Notes: generated by a model from the sequence alone, not told the origin. A stretch of 64,000 bases of DNA from Solenopsis invicta (GCF_016802725.1 NC_052670.1:9692141-9756140); one strand, 5' to 3'; shown: positions 23,500 to 35,958, numbered from the stretch's first letter. Numbers and translations: made by a program.

Positions 23500-26250
23500 T
23501 AAAACGTGGGAATTTTTTTTCAAAAGCATACCCAAAGTATACAATACCAAAATTAAAGTTTGTCAATAAAAATAGAGAAATAATATTGAGAAATAATACT
23601 TTTATTTTTTAATTATTTTTATGATAGAATTTTAAAGTCAATATCTTTAATGTATTTGCTATATATGTAATCTAAAAACTTTCCACAGAAAACTGATCAA
23701 TGCAAAGGTCACTGAATATCAGAATAATTCTTGTGTCGATTTGTCTTGCTACAAAGTTGTCAATGGTTTTAATTACGCGCATATATTAGCTGCGTTCCTA
23801 CTTTGTGATTGGTTTTTGCCTCAAATTTTTGCAAGATTTGAATCTAAACTAATCATTAAAGACCCAACAGCAAAATGGCTTTCCGTTGAGCATAGCTATT
23901 TCCCCTTTGTAATTACTATCGCGTCGATCGCAGGCGCAATGTATTCGCTTATTTTACTCGAAATGCGCATGCGTACAAGTCGTATTAATTCGATGTGCTT
24001 AGGGCAGTTAGGGCTTAGAGTATGTTGACACTGCGCATTCAACGCTAAATGCGACTGTTCAATTACTTATTTACGTTATTATGCCGTTAGTATGTAATGT
24101 TATCTCACCTAGACATGAATTTTAAATAATTTTGAGTGACTAACATTAACAAATATGTGAATACGAGTGAAAGGCAGTGATTTTTTTCGTTTCTGTTAAC
24201 CTCAATCGCAACTATTTACTTTTTGATGCAACGCGTGCAAGTCATAATTTGCTTTATATTTATATTTTACTTAGCACTATTATTTATTTATTACGTGTAT
24301 TATAATCATGATCTCTCTAAAAAAATGTTCATGTCAGACCCGATACGTAAAGTACATGTAATACGAAAATAAATACATGAGATTAACTTCATAACCTTAC
24401 TTACCAAAGTTTATGATATAATTGCTGACGAGTTTATTATATATTTATAAAGCGTTTGCAGTTGTTACAGGTCTGCAATAGACGATTCAGAGAAGAAAAA
24501 ACCATATACTTTCTTTGATCGATCCAACGTTGTAACATCGTAGACATTGCCTTATAAACATTACAAATATTACAAAATTAAGCTTAATAAGTTTATAGCC
24601 GTTTTTTAACATTATTTATTTATTGCGTGTATTATAATCATAAAAAAACGTTCATGTTAAATCCGATAAAGTACATGTAAAACGAAAATAAATACAAGAT
24701 TAACTTCATAACCAAATCTTACTTACTAAAGTTTATGATATAAATTTTATAATTGATCATCATTACTCTAATTCATATCTGTTATTTTCACAAATTAATT
24801 TAGCATCATCATGGGGAAAAAAATTTATCTTCGTGACTCTTGGTTGTTAGAATTACAGTTTAAATATATCAGTCTTTGAAAATAATTATCATTATACACA
24901 ATGCTCTTTATGTTCGAAAATTATATACTTAAGTAACATGGCAAAGTCAGCTTTAACCAGACATAAAAAGCAAGAAGCATATTAAAAAGCAAACCAGAGA
25001 TAACTTGTAAAAATCAATTTTTCGCCAATGTCTTATTAGGTAAATTTTTCTTTAATTTTGTTAATTTTATTAAAATTTGTAGTTCTCATTTCATTATTTA
25101 CTGTTTATATTTTATTATTATTCTTAGATTGCAGGAATGACAAAAACAATCCAAATACTAATTTACATCATCCTAAATTATGAAATTGCGCAGATAAATT
25201 TCAAAATAAAACCAAAAGTACTTGTAATCAGTAGCATTAGTACATATTTTATAAGAGTCAATAGAACAGAAATATAATATTATAATCTTCGATAAATGCT
25301 CTTTTCTCAAAGACGCATGGAAATTGAAAAGATAAATGTTTCTCTCAAAAATGCAATGAAGTTTATGTCTTATAAATGCTTTCAAAATGCGTTAAAAATG
25401 TGAAAAAATTTTATTTTTGTTATAGTAGAGAGATATTTTATTTTCATGTTATTTTCAACATTTTTTATAAAATTTTGTTTGTAATTAAAAAATTTTAACA
25501 CTTTCTCTTTTCTTGTTTTTGTTAAGTGCTCCTTTTTCAACTTTAATAGTGGAAATTTTCTAAAAATAATTTGCAAAACGTGGAAAAGTCATGTAATTTT
25601 TTTTCTGATTCGTTAATAATTTTGTTATATAATAAAATAATCAAATATACATATACACAAATTAAATTTTTATTGTTGGCGCATGTTTTTCAAAATAATT
25701 TTGAAGAAGAAAATAATGTAAGTCTATTTGAATCATCTCATACTTACACATTTACTTATATAAATATTCTATGTAATAATTGCAATCAGTTGTAGAATTA
25801 GTATTATAATATAAAAATATTCAATTTTTTAAATCTGTTTTTAAATTTATAGGAATGGTACGAGTAGCAATTATCTACTATAAAAAAAAAACAGAAAATA
25901 CATTATCTAATAGCACATTAAACAAAAGATTTATAATAATAAAGCATTTATATATAATGTAGATACTTTGCATTTTTATGTATTCAGCAAATTACGAACG
26001 AAAACGAATTGTCAACACATTACAGTCTTTCATTAATGCAAACATGTCATATTATTTTACTCTATATCATAAACCATAAATTTTGCTCATATCATTAAAC
26101 TAATAAATCTGTTGATTGTACATCCAATCATAAAATTTTTAAATTAGATGGAATTTAAAATTAATTTAATAAATTAAAATTTTTATAAATTCTTTGCAAA
26201 TTACAAAAAACAAAATTTTCAGAATAAAAATATAGGATGAAATATAGATA
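23500..26250. other. Intergenic DNA between H4 and H1, proximal part
   Basis: No gene supported. A TGCGCATGCG-like palindrome at ~23965 resembles an NRF-1 site and may mark an unidentified promoter. A ~140-bp direct duplication occurs at 24285-24423 and 24610-24742 (GTGTATTATAATCAT, AACGAAAATAAATACA, AAGTTTATGATATAA). The 95-residue open frame at 23741-24028 has no recognisable domain. Confidence 0.45.
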
Positions 26251-26273
26251 TATTATTAAGTATCATTTAGTTC

Positions 26274-27246
26274 CAGTGAATTATATCCTACTATTGTTCA
26301 CACATCTCGATGCATTGAGGAATCTGGAAAATACAAATGAAATGTTTCAGGAGTCGAAAGTAATCATAACAGTTTGTTAGATATTGTGTTAAAAAATGTT
26401 TGGATCCTAATTTATATATTTTTTTCTAAATGTTCTTTTAGATAAAATTGGAATTGCAGATTAACAAAGTAAATGCAGATTTGTCAAATGTATGCGAGGA
26501 AAGAAGATATATCAAATTTGAAAGTTGATGTAGTTATTTCATAAAATTAATGTTTAATTTTACCAACTTGGAAATTAACTTTAAATCACGGTTTGACTTG
26601 CTCTTGATTCTTAGAAAAAACTAAAGAGCAAATAAAACCAAGATTAGTTACATATGTACAATTTACATTGATAGAAATGTACATAAGTGTTTTTAAGCAA
26701 TTTCATCATAAAAGAACGATTTTTTATTACAATTTTTATCTTATATATATATTTTTTTTATTATTTTATCTTTTATCTATTACCGATACAGCTCATTTAA
26801 GATAACAATAGCTATACATCGTAATATCCGTGAGTTCCCGACATTAAGTGCGCTGAGTTATCTTTATTTTATTTTATTTTTTAATTGATTATTTCACTAT
26901 TTTTCTAGAGTGAATTTCATGTATTAAAAATAGCAAATGAAAACAGAAAAATGAATAAAATATTACTTAAAACATTATTTTTTTCAAGAATGATTGTGTA
27001 CATTATACACAAAGTACAATTATGCTGACAAATTCGACAAGCATTGTCGATTCATCCGAGGAACAATTATCTTTTAACATTAATGAACTCGAGAAACTAA
27101 GAATATATTCCAATAGTAATCTCGGCAATGAAACATCGAATAACGTTAACGATAACAATGAATTCAGGCATCAAGAAAATAAACAGAAATTAGCAATTCT
27201 TCGTGCTCAGCTTAAGAAAGAGGAGAGTAAAATTAAAATGGAATAA
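26274..27246 (+). other. Possible fragmentary coiled-coil gene
   Basis: Three segments look coding-like. The first, ~26271-26361, encodes HLDALRNLENTNEMFQESK before a GTAATC donor. The second, ~26443-26527, follows TTCTTTTAG and encodes IKLELQINKVNADLSNVCEE; both splice edges are phase 0. The third, ~27022-27246, encodes an Asn-rich stretch and ends KQKLAILRAQLKKEESKIKM then stop. Heptad-like Leu/Ile spacing suggests coiled coil. I cannot name the family, find a start codon, or show that the three belong together. They may be remnants of one gene or chance AT-rich frames. Confidence 0.25.
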
Positions 27247-27655
27247 GACTCAAGCTAACTATATTAAAGTTGCAACCAAGAGAAAAAATACTTTCTAAAA
27301 ATTCGTTAAATTCTTAACACGTAATGTGTATTTATAATATAATATTTATAAATGTGTTTATAAATTTGTAAACTGTTTTTATACATAAATATGAACCATC
27401 TATATTCATGTGTATCTTTCTATACTTACCGTATCAACATTTTGATGTAATCATGCACGGAAGCATGTAGACTTGTTGCATCGTCAGTCATATCGAATCA
27501 CGATGCGACACACGCATGTGCAACAAGTCTGTACCTGTCCGAACGTGAATCAAAACATCTGTAGTGATGAAATAAATTCTTTTCAATAGGATTAAAGGCA
27601 GAATATAAAATGTGAATTGCGAATCGTATTTTTGTTCCTCGTTAAAAGAAATTTG

Positions 27656-27671
27656 GGCCCTGAAAAGGGCC
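27656..27671 (-). terminator. Histone mRNA 3' stem-loop (H1)
   Basis: On the minus strand GGCCCTTTTCAGGGCC, identical to the H4 stem-loop, 38 bases after the H1 stop. Confidence 0.95.
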
Positions 27672-27709
27672 ATTTGTAACTGCAGCGAGCAAATCCTTCG
27701 ACAAAACAA

Positions 27710-28372
27710 TTATTTCTTTGCTGAAGCCTTCACGGACTTAGCTGTCGCCTTTTTCGGCTTAGGTGTCTTGGTTTTCGCCGCAGGCGCTTTCACGGTCTTC
27801 TTAGCCTTCGATGGTGACTTGGGCTCAGAAGCGGCTTTGGCCTTCTTCGCGGTAGCCTTGGCGGCAGTCTTCTGAGCAGGCTTCTTCGGTGCGGCTTTTT
27901 TGGCGGCCGGTTTCTTCGCGGCAGCTGGTTTGCGTGCCGTCGTGGTCTTCTCTACTCGCGCCTCCTTCTTGGCTCCCGAGTGGACCAACGAAGCACGTTG
28001 TGCCTTGCCCTTGGAAGATTTGGGCTTAGGCTTGTCAGTCGACAATTTGAATGAGCCGGTAGCGCCCTTGCCCTTGGTCTGAACGACAGCGCCCGCAGAG
28101 ACAGCGGTCTTCAGGTATCTCTTGATGAACGGCGCCACCTTCTCGCCGTCTATCTTGTAGGTCGACGCGATGTACTTCTTGATCGCCTGGAAGGACGAGC
28201 CCTTGCGATCTTTCAGATCCCTGATGGCCGCCGTCACCATCTCAGCGGTCGGCGGATGCGACGAGACCTTCTTCTGCTGCGACTTGGCCTTACTCTTGCT
28301 AGCCTTCTTAGCGGGAGCGGGATTGCTCTCAGAGGCCTCCACAGCTGTATTTCCACTGACCTTGTCCTCCAT
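27710..28372 (-). CDS. His1: Histone H1 (linker histone)
   Basis: A complete intronless 220-codon ORF. The N-terminal tail (~1-37) is Ala/Lys/Ser-rich. The winged-helix H15 domain spans ~38-112, starting SSHPPTAEMVTAAIRDLKDR, then KGSSFQAIKKYIASTYKID, and closing with GKGATGSFKL. The tail from ~115 is Lys/Ala/Pro-rich with AAKKPAAKKAAPKK repeats that bind linker DNA. It binds the nucleosome dyad and linker DNA. Codons are GC-rich relative to the surroundings, as expected for a histone. The 3' stem-loop indicates replication-dependent expression. The GC-rich antisense frames within it are shadows. Confidence 0.98.
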   Translation of the reverse strand: MEDKVSGNTAVEASESNPAPAKKASKSKAKSQQKKVSSHPPTAEMVTAAIRDLKDRKGSSFQAIKKYIASTYKIDGEKVAPFIKRYLKTAVSAGAVVQTKGKGATGSFKLSTDKPKPKSSKGKAQRASLVHSGAKKEARVEKTTTARKPAAAKKPAAKKAAPKKPAQKTAAKATAKKAKAASEPKSPSKAKKTVKAPAAKTKTPKPKKATAKSVKASAKK

Positions 28373-28960
28373 CTTCAGCGTAGCACGTACGTTTCACGTT
28401 TTGAAAACGATCGTCCCGTGTCTCGATATCCCACAGAATGTAGAATAGTCAGATTGTGAGGCAGTGAGCGCAGCCACGCTTTAGTACGTAGCGCGCGGAC
28501 CATGGAGAGAGACCTACCCAATATGTCGACCCGTTGGTTTCACTGAAAGCAACGAAGCGGTAAACGTACTTGGACTTTGAGACGTAATTTTCGCGAGATG
28601 AAAATTGTCCGGGACACGCGATACGAATCAACACGTAGCCGTGTGTATGCGGTTCCGTTTCCGTATCCGTCCGAACGTCCCGCGACCGTCGGCCGTCGTC
28701 TACGGCGGAATTTCGACGCTCGCGTATTTTCGCGCCGATAGCAAAGCTCATGGAAAAACATGAAAACTGAGCTTTTCCCTGGACATTTTCGATGTTGTCT
28801 CTCTAGAAAGATGTGCCGATGGAACGGGCCCGGGTGCTCGATTAATCGTTTTCATCCGCTATCGGCTTGCATCGCGAAAATAAGAGGCTTCATTCACGGC
28901 CTCTCGGGATACATGCGCTCGTAAGCTGCACGAAGCAAAATGGCCTTGTTGCTTCTTCGC
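28373..28960. promoter_or_regulatory. CpG-rich upstream region of histone H1
   Basis: A ~590-bp island unusually rich in CG for this window (CGTCCGAACGTCCCGCGACC and similar), directly 5' of H1. No clear TATA box was identified. Open frames on the minus strand here (28449-28761) are Arg-rich products of GC content with no domain. Confidence 0.45.
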
Positions 28961-31534
28961 TTAATGGTATATAATGCAAATCGATTGATCCTATAATTTT
29001 TAATTTTTATCAACGCCCACGTTCCAAAATTCACAATGACTCCAAATTATTCATAAAATTGATCCCGAGAAGCCCGTTAGCCGAATTGATGAGCGAATAC
29101 CGCGTAGTTTATCCCGCAACCACGTGACGCATTCCATTCAAGAACGTAAGAAAAATCGATTCAATAATGTATCGCCGTTAATCGTTTTCCTTTTTCAATG
29201 ACAATATTTATTAATAAAATAAAAATAAAAATTCTAATTAAGCGCTTTTAAAGTAACAATAAGTCTAAACAGGGAGGTAACTTGTGTCGCGCGCCTTTTT
29301 AAAACATCGTTTTACACATATATGACTTTTATTTATTTACTATTAGTGCAAATAGAGTTAATAATGATAGTAACACATTAAAGTTAATTAAAATATTGAA
29401 ATTTCATTATTATAAAATAAACTATACGTTTGCGGGTAATATTTATTAAAACAAAAAAATCAACATCACCGTACATACGAGACGCACGTTACCGACAGGA
29501 CGATGTAGCAATTATAATATTACGGTAAAATTTACTTCTTATAACTGTTTATATTTGGGAAACATTTCACAAATCATTATAAGTGAATCGTTTAGAATTC
29601 AATTTACATATTTAATGATGTAAAAAGTTTCTGAAAAAGTCTCCACGTATGAAAATATAATCAATTCATCATTGTATGCGCGCACATTCTGTAATATCTC
29701 GGGTAATTCTGACTTGGTAGATTTCCCTAGAATATCTTTTGAAGTATTATTTTACAATTCATAAACTAATATTGAAATAATGTTTATATTTTAAATTAAA
29801 ATACATGAAATGTAATATGTACTCATAAAAGACATATTTATTTCACAAATGTTTATTTAAATTGTTTTATAATTGGTTTCTAGAAACGTTTCTCATGACT
29901 TAAAATATCACTTTGAAAAATATTAAAAGAAACTTTCTTTTTTCGACAGAGATTCAGAATATGTTTCTTCTGTTCTTTTAGATTTAGGTAATTAATAAAA
30001 TAATACATTATATATATTACAATAACAAATAAAATAAAATTGTGAAATAAAATAATATTTTTACGATAAATAATTGTCATTAAAGTCTTAATAAAAATTA
30101 AACAAAGAAAAGTTATATTTAATGAAAAAAAAACTAACAAACATACAATTTAAAACAAAAAAAAATTTTTTTTATAACGAGTAGAAGAGTAGAAATTTGT
30201 ATTTCTGAACTTCTAAATTTCAAATAACATGACGTAAAATTAGACTGTCTGAAATATATATCTTTTTTCATTATTGTCACTGAAAAATTTTTCATCACTG
30301 TAGTTTCTTCAGTATTTTGTTCAACTCTACAATAGTTGTAAAAAATTGTAAATGTATATACATATAATGAAATACATTTATAAATTTTGTTGACTGTAGT
30401 GACATTGTAACATATAGCAAAATTTTGGGTAGGAAAAGAAAAAGAACGAGGTTTGGTAACAAGAATTCTTAATATTGTATATCTGTTTAGATGTCCAAGA
30501 TGTGTATCAATTATTATTCTACTTAAGTTGTCACGTATAAAATTTATATTTACACATGTAGATCTGATTTCAGATATCTTTTGCTATCCGGATCAAACAA
30601 GTAAAAGATATCTGAGATGCCAATAAAATATACTTAATATTATTCTACTGTAAATATAAATTTCATATGTGATAAATTTGCACGTAAGATAATAACTGAT
30701 TCATATCTAACAATAAGATACCTTTGAGATATAAGTCCAAAAACTATATATTTTAAAATATATTGTAAAATATTTTATTAAATCAGTATACGACATTTTA
30801 TTTGTATTAAAAGTACAATATCCATATTTATTAATGTTTTGGCTGCTGTGCGAGTCTAATTTTGTAAGCCTATGTTTAATTTTGAACATAATCTACTCAA
30901 ACAACACCTAAATACTATATTTAAAAGATGTTTTTAAGTCATATTTTTGCAGATAGGTGTTATCTGGTTATCTTATTTAATATACATGACAACGTGAACC
31001 AATAATTCAAACATCAATTTTTTTAAATACTTTTCCATTTTAATAAAACAATTGAGAGAGAGAAAGAAAGAGACGTTTAAAAAATGTATAAGATCTATAT
31101 TATCTAGTGTAGGTAAGACTAAAATTTAATATTTACATTAGATATTTAAAATATTCCATAAGCAAGAGTAAAAAAACCGGTTGTATAAAATGATGTATTT
31201 TATTGCATTTATTATTGATTTTTTAAAAACAATTCTTTCGAAGAATAAATTCAATTATTGCGAACTAATTGCATATTGCGTACATTCTGATATACATATT
31301 TTAACAAATTAATATTATATTCAATAAGATTTTTAACATTTCAATTTATGTTAGTTTACATAATTTAATCAAATTGATCTGTAAAAACGCTGATTAGTAC
31401 GGTATGTATGTATTATAAATAGTAGTAATGTATTATAAATAAACGAATTAAGGTTCGGCTTTCTCGCATACTATATTTGATTACATGACGTCAAAAGCGA
31501 GAAATTACATGCAATGAATTGATTGTTAGCGTGC
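28961..31534. other. Intergenic AT-rich DNA
   Basis: No gene supported. A hairpin (TCAGATATCTTTT / AAAAGATATCTGA) is at ~30570-30618. The remainder is AT-rich without domains; open frames at 29880-30140 and 30707-30889 are AT-driven. Confidence 0.5.
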
Positions 31535-31818
31535 AGCTTTATTTTTAGTTTTCCTTAAAAATACGTAATAATTTCGTAGTCCTGTAAAATATGTGGAAAA
31601 CTGAGACATTTATTCGATATGTTACGTAAAAGTGTAAAATAATTTCTGAATGGTATATTTTTCAGTTACGGCTTTTGTTAACGACTAAAAAATGTACCAT
31701 TATTTCAGAAATTATTTTACATTTTGACGTGACATTTCGAACAGATGTTTTAATTGGTCATATATTTTGCAGGTTCCAGAATTATGTTTTTAAAGGAAAA
31801 CTACAAAATAAAATTATA
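31535..31818. mobile_element. Foldback MITE, ~280 bp
   Basis: The left arm contains TTTAGTTTTCCTTAAAAATA and TGTAAAATAATTTCTGAATG. The right arm contains CAGAAATTATTTTACATTTT and TTTTTAAAGGAAAACTACAA. Centre near 31675. Confidence 0.65.
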
Positions 31819-31987
31819 CGTAGTAATTAATTTATTATCTTATTTCTTGCTCCTAATGTCATACAATCAATTATATCACCATTAGACAACCAAGCCTTAA
31901 AAACATTATTAAGTATTCGAAAATGCGTTAATGATGTGTATCTTGTATAAGTAGGAAATGAATATTTTCAAAGTACTAATTTCTTTT

Positions 31988-32008
31988 ATTTGTACACACA
32001 CACACACA
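31988..32008. repeat. (CA)n microsatellite
   Basis: Short run of AC dinucleotides in AT-rich DNA downstream of ACADSB; a (TA)n run follows at ~32142-32159. Confidence 0.75.
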
Positions 32009-32228
32009 TAGATACGTACATATTTTACATTAAAGATTATTTAAATAGCAATTTAATAAAAATATTAAAAAATGTATTTATTAAACAAGACTACTTAAAA
32101 AACTTTAAAAATAATATAAAAACGTAAAAATAACTTTTACCTATATATATATATATATACGTAATATTTTTAAAGATAGGTAATAAATGATACACCTAAT
32201 TTTGGAACAATCATAGACTTGTTACCAT

Positions 32229-33479
32229 TTAAGAATATTCCTTGCGAATACATTTCGCAATCGTCGATAATTGTATATTACTTGTACCTTCGTAAATGGT
32301 ACCGATTTTTACATCCCTATAATATTTTTCTTGAGGAAAATCAGTCGTAAAGCCGACGCCTCCCATAAAGTCTATACACTTTGCAGTGATACGACACGCG
32401 GTTTCAGACGCGAAGAACTTCGCCATAGCTGCTTCTTTCATAAAGTCCTTTTTAGCCTCCACTAATCTTGCCGCGTTGTAAACGAGCAATCTGGCGCATT
32501 GCAATTCCGTTACTGCCTGAGCTATTTGATGCTGCAAGCTTTGGAAAGAAAAGATGTCCTGCCCAAATTGTTTCCTGTCCAACGTGTACGGTATGGTCGC
32601 GTCCAAGCATCCCTGTGCCGCGCCGATCATTTGCGCACCGATGCCGATTCTGCCTTCGTTCAAAAATCCGGCCGCGTATTTGTATCCGTGCCCGAATTTT
32701 CCCAGCAGATTACCCTCAGGTATCTTAACATCGTCGAAGTGCACCATGCAAGTGCCCGATGCTCTGATACCCATCTTGTCCTCAGGCTTGTCTACCGTCA
32801 AACCGGGCGTATCGCGATCCACGAGGAAGGTTGTGATGCCACGGTAACCGGCCGAGGGATCCGCGTTGGCAAAAACCAAAAAAATTTGCGCTATATCGGA
32901 ATTGGATATCCACATCTTCGTGCCATTGATCACGTACTCGGCACCCACCTTCCTCGCCTCAGTTTTTAGAGAGAACGCGTCCGATCCTGAACCAGGTTCC
33001 GTTAGGCAGAAACTACTCAAGGAATCCCGAGCTAGTCTAGGTAAGTACTTCCGCTTTTGTTCTTCAGATCCGATTTTGAGAATCAACGAGTTCGTCAAAG
33101 TATTGTGGATATCGACAGGTACGGACACTGCCATATCGACCTTAGAAATTTCTTCGATAGTTAGAATCGTGCTCATAAAGTTGCTGCCCGTTCCACCGTA
33201 TTCCGTCGGGATTTCTATACCCATCAGGCCATTCTCGAAGAGTTTCTGAAACAGACCATCGTCTAGTTTCCCCTCCTTTTCCATTTTTCGTACGAGAGGA
33301 GCAATCTCTTGCTTAGCCAGCTTGGCGACCATTTCCTTTGTCATGAGCTCGTCGTCTGTAAACTGTGTCAGTGGGCCTGTGTGGTGCTGAAGACGCGACG
33401 TGTGTAAATGTAGTTGGCGCGTCGCAGTCAGTTTCTGCTGCGTGCGGCGCAGAATGGATCGAAGTATCGACGAGTACAT
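32229..33479 (-). CDS. Acadsb: Short/branched-chain specific acyl-CoA dehydrogenase, mitochondrial (ACADSB-like), intronless
   Basis: An FAD flavoprotein that alpha,beta-dehydrogenates 2-methylbutyryl-CoA-type substrates in isoleucine catabolism, passing electrons to ETF in the mitochondrial matrix. The ATG at 33479 gives 416 residues (human ~432). The frame stays open upstream to 33506, but that codon is TTG and the added residues are acidic. The N-terminus MYSSILRSILRRTQQKLTA is a basic, Arg/Ser-rich mitochondrial presequence. The core has LTEPGSGSDAFSLKT (FAD/substrate loop), MWISNSDIAQIFLVFA, the GIRASGTCMVHFDDVKIP signature and the C-terminal YRDVKIGTIYEGTSNIQLST with the catalytic Glu of YEGT. 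No frameshift or stop. The lack of introns in a normally multi-exon family suggests a retrogene, but no poly(A) relic or flanking duplication was seen. Confidence 0.95.
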   Translation of the reverse strand: MYSSILRSILRRTQQKLTATRQLHLHTSRLQHHTGPLTQFTDDELMTKEMVAKLAKQEIAPLVRKMEKEGKLDDGLFQKLFENGLMGIEIPTEYGGTGSNFMSTILTIEEISKVDMAVSVPVDIHNTLTNSLILKIGSEEQKRKYLPRLARDSLSSFCLTEPGSGSDAFSLKTEARKVGAEYVINGTKMWISNSDIAQIFLVFANADPSAGYRGITTFLVDRDTPGLTVDKPEDKMGIRASGTCMVHFDDVKIPEGNLLGKFGHGYKYAAGFLNEGRIGIGAQMIGAAQGCLDATIPYTLDRKQFGQDIFSFQSLQHQIAQAVTELQCARLLVYNAARLVEAKKDFMKEAAMAKFFASETACRITAKCIDFMGGVGFTTDFPQEKYYRDVKIGTIYEGTSNIQLSTIAKCIRKEYS

Positions 33480-33689
33480 GTTTGGCACTTCTTCGAGGAA
33501 ATACAAAGATACTGAATATTCGTTAAGTGCGAAAGTGTGGCAACTCTTGCACGTGACTCGTTAGAGACTGATGTCGAATAATCGTTATCAACACCACGTG
33601 TTTATAAAGTATTATTGCATGCATGACGTGGCATTTATTGCAAAAAACGGCACACATTTATTAATAAAAATTTTAAAGTATAATCGATT

Positions 33690-33817
33690 GGTCTGTTCTT
33701 TTAAGATGAAATTTTCTTGAACGGTTCATCGTCTCTTCTTCTTTTCAACGTGAAGGGAAAATGAGAGAAGAGGGAAAAGCTGAACTGCACAACAAGTTCA
33801 ACTAAAAAGAACAGACC
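33690..33817. mobile_element. Short TIR element/MITE (GGTCTGTTCTTTT)
   Basis: The left end GGTCTGTTCTTTTAAG and right end AAAAAGAACAGACC are inverted repeats enclosing ~128 bp, located ~210 bp upstream of the ACADSB start. Confidence 0.6.
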
Positions 33818-34002
33818 TAATCACAGTGGTGCAGGACAAAAATATTTTGTTAAATTAATTCTTGAGAAATTAATTCTTTTGAGAATATTTCGACATCATT
33901 CGTAATATTCAAATAAATATTTACTGCCGAGATGTATGTACTAAATCTCTATGATGAGAACCTGTCTAAAATTATAATCCAATCTAACCAGTCCAAATTT
34001 AC

Positions 34003-34221
34003 TTATGTACTAGCAAAATATTTTTTTTTTTTTATTTGTATACTAACCTCCAAATGCAATGATCTTGACCACATGCACGGACCACTTGCAGTTTTTAACT
34101 CTTTTTTTTTCTTTTTGGCAACTGAATCAACAATAGAGCACTCCTTCCAATGTATGATTACATCATCCGAGTTTTTTGTGATGTTTTGTACCGTCCCATT
34201 AATGTCTGGGTCACCCATTTT
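34003..34221 (-). mobile_element. Possible pogo/Tigger-type transposase fragment
   Basis: The minus-strand frame contains DDVIIHWKECSIVDSVAKK and then LKTASGPCMWSRSL. The order of a W-containing helix, an (I/V)xD(A/S)V helix and a CxW motif is reminiscent of the C-terminal region of pogo/Tigger transposases. A poly-Lys run suggests slippage decay. The match is from pattern memory only. The remaining DNA 34222-35040 has no supported feature. Confidence 0.3.
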
Positions 34222-35044
34222 AGGGACCTTGTTTCTTTCTTGGTTATTTTTACGTTCATGACCGAATGTCGCGCGCGACCACGAATGTATCGTGGTGTTA
34301 GTAGTGTTTTGACAGCTAGCCGTTCTAACCTCAATTTTGATCGTTCAAATTTCTGAAATATTCCAAAGGAATACTAATACATACAATCAATATGTGTCTA
34401 AACAAGAGTGCAGAGAATTTTAAAATATGTATGTATTAAAGAATATATTAATATAAACCTGACTGAGGAACGAACGATGTTGTTCTCAAATGGTATACTA
34501 ATTTTTTTCAGGCGCCTCAGGTGCAGAGGCTCTGAGGAGGGATGTCCATAGCTGGTTGCAACATTTCCTAACGTAGCAGTGCATCGATACATCTTCTTTG
34601 TCTAGCTGCTCATCGTACAAAATATAATGGTAATGGCATGCGAGCACTAAGATAAACTCTGGGCTCTACCGGCTTTCCAGCAAGAGAACACGCTCTCTTC
34701 CCAAACTTGGGTCCTGGCAAACATATAAACTTTATTTATTTTCAACTTCTTTGTTATTATCAGATTCTCTAAAACTAAACAAATACATCGTTAGCTGATC
34801 TTGCTAGCTCATGGATATCTTTGTCAAGATATTATGTATATCTCAGATATCAAATGATTGTTATTACATGCACACAATATCCAACAATCCATTCTTGCAA
34901 GATCAGTATTATTGAACTACTTTACCATTATATTCTGTCAAATATTTTATAATTAGATATTACTTCTGTGTTTGCATCCAATAAAATGCTTGTCGCTACA
35001 AACGCTCCGTTGTTGACTTCTATTAAGCTGGACTCCTTACCAGC

Positions 35045-35790
35045 GAAAATCGAGTTTGCACTAGGTCAAAAATTTAGTGCTTTTTAGGTGCTAATTTAGT
35101 ACTCTAGTCCGAATTTCGGTGCTCAAACAGTTTAGCAGTAATTAAAAAAAAAAATGGGGGGGTGCAACTTAATGGCAAGCTGGACTCCCCCCCATAATAA
35201 AAAAATATATACAGTGGTCACAAACACAAAACAAGTACACTAGAATTTAGTGCTAATTTAGTGCTCAAAGAAACCCCTAAAATAAATTAAAAATATATAA
35301 TTGTTTAAAAAATATCACTATATACCTAGCATTGCGATCTCGGAGAACAATACTTATACAGACTACCATATTTGTATGTTTTTGGTAGTAAAATAACATG
35401 AAAAACACAAATAATCGAAATATAACAGGATTCTAAGTTATTAATATAATAATAATTATTAATTCATCCTGTCCGATAGAGCAAAAAATCAGTTATCAGA
35501 TCGTCGAATTTGACGCTTGTAAAAATTATACACTAAAATGTTCCTTAAATATCGTAATATCAAAATAAATTAACTGCGAATTTGGTGCTCGATGCTAACT
35601 GCTGAAAAATAAATTGTTTATGCGCTGAGAGCACGCGTCACGCCATAACTTTACTCTTCTGATCCACAGAGAATTTGGTGCTCGTAAAAATCTTATACTA
35701 AAATATTCCTTAGACATTGTAGTATCAAAATAAATTAATTGCGAATTTGGTGCTCGCTGAAAACCAAATTCTCTAACGATCTGAATACCA
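35045..35790. repeat. Degenerate tandem repeats (AATTTGGTGCTCG / ATTTAGTGCT)
   Basis: GAATTTGGTGCTCG recurs at ~35577, 35670 and 35744. A longer unit (ACTAAAATGTTCCTTAAATA, then TATCAAAATAAATTAACTGC) is seen at 35530 and 35694. ATTTAGTGCT variants recur at 35070-35270. A GGGGGGGTGCAACTTAATGG segment at ~35156 weakly resembles the GCCAACTTCATGG termini of the foldback elements. Confidence 0.5.
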
Positions 35791-35958
35791 CACATGGCGC
35801 GAAGGAAAAAAAGAACCGGGAAACAAAACAGGAGTGCGTGTCGAATAAACATTCGAGAACTGACTTAAGGTAATTATACAATTTAGAAATCTTATCACCT
35901 TCGATGAAAATAAATGTTGTAGTAAAAGAAATAACTATTTCAGATATTTAGCAGTTAT

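Noticed and set aside
23741..24028. 95-codon frame downstream of H4
   Set aside because: No recognisable domain, no clear start context, and no conserved motif; kept only as part of the intergenic description.
27612..28459. Ala/Phe-rich plus-strand frames over histone H1
   Set aside because: Antisense of the Lys/Ala codons in the H1 tail; no domains.
28449..28761. Minus-strand Arg-rich frames of 73 and 100 codons upstream of H1
   Set aside because: Explained by GC-rich, CpG-rich composition; overlap in two frames with no recognisable domain.
32268..33249. Several plus-strand open frames of 60-156 codons
   Set aside because: They are antisense shadows of the ACADSB-like gene, which has a complete, domain-bearing frame on the minus strand.
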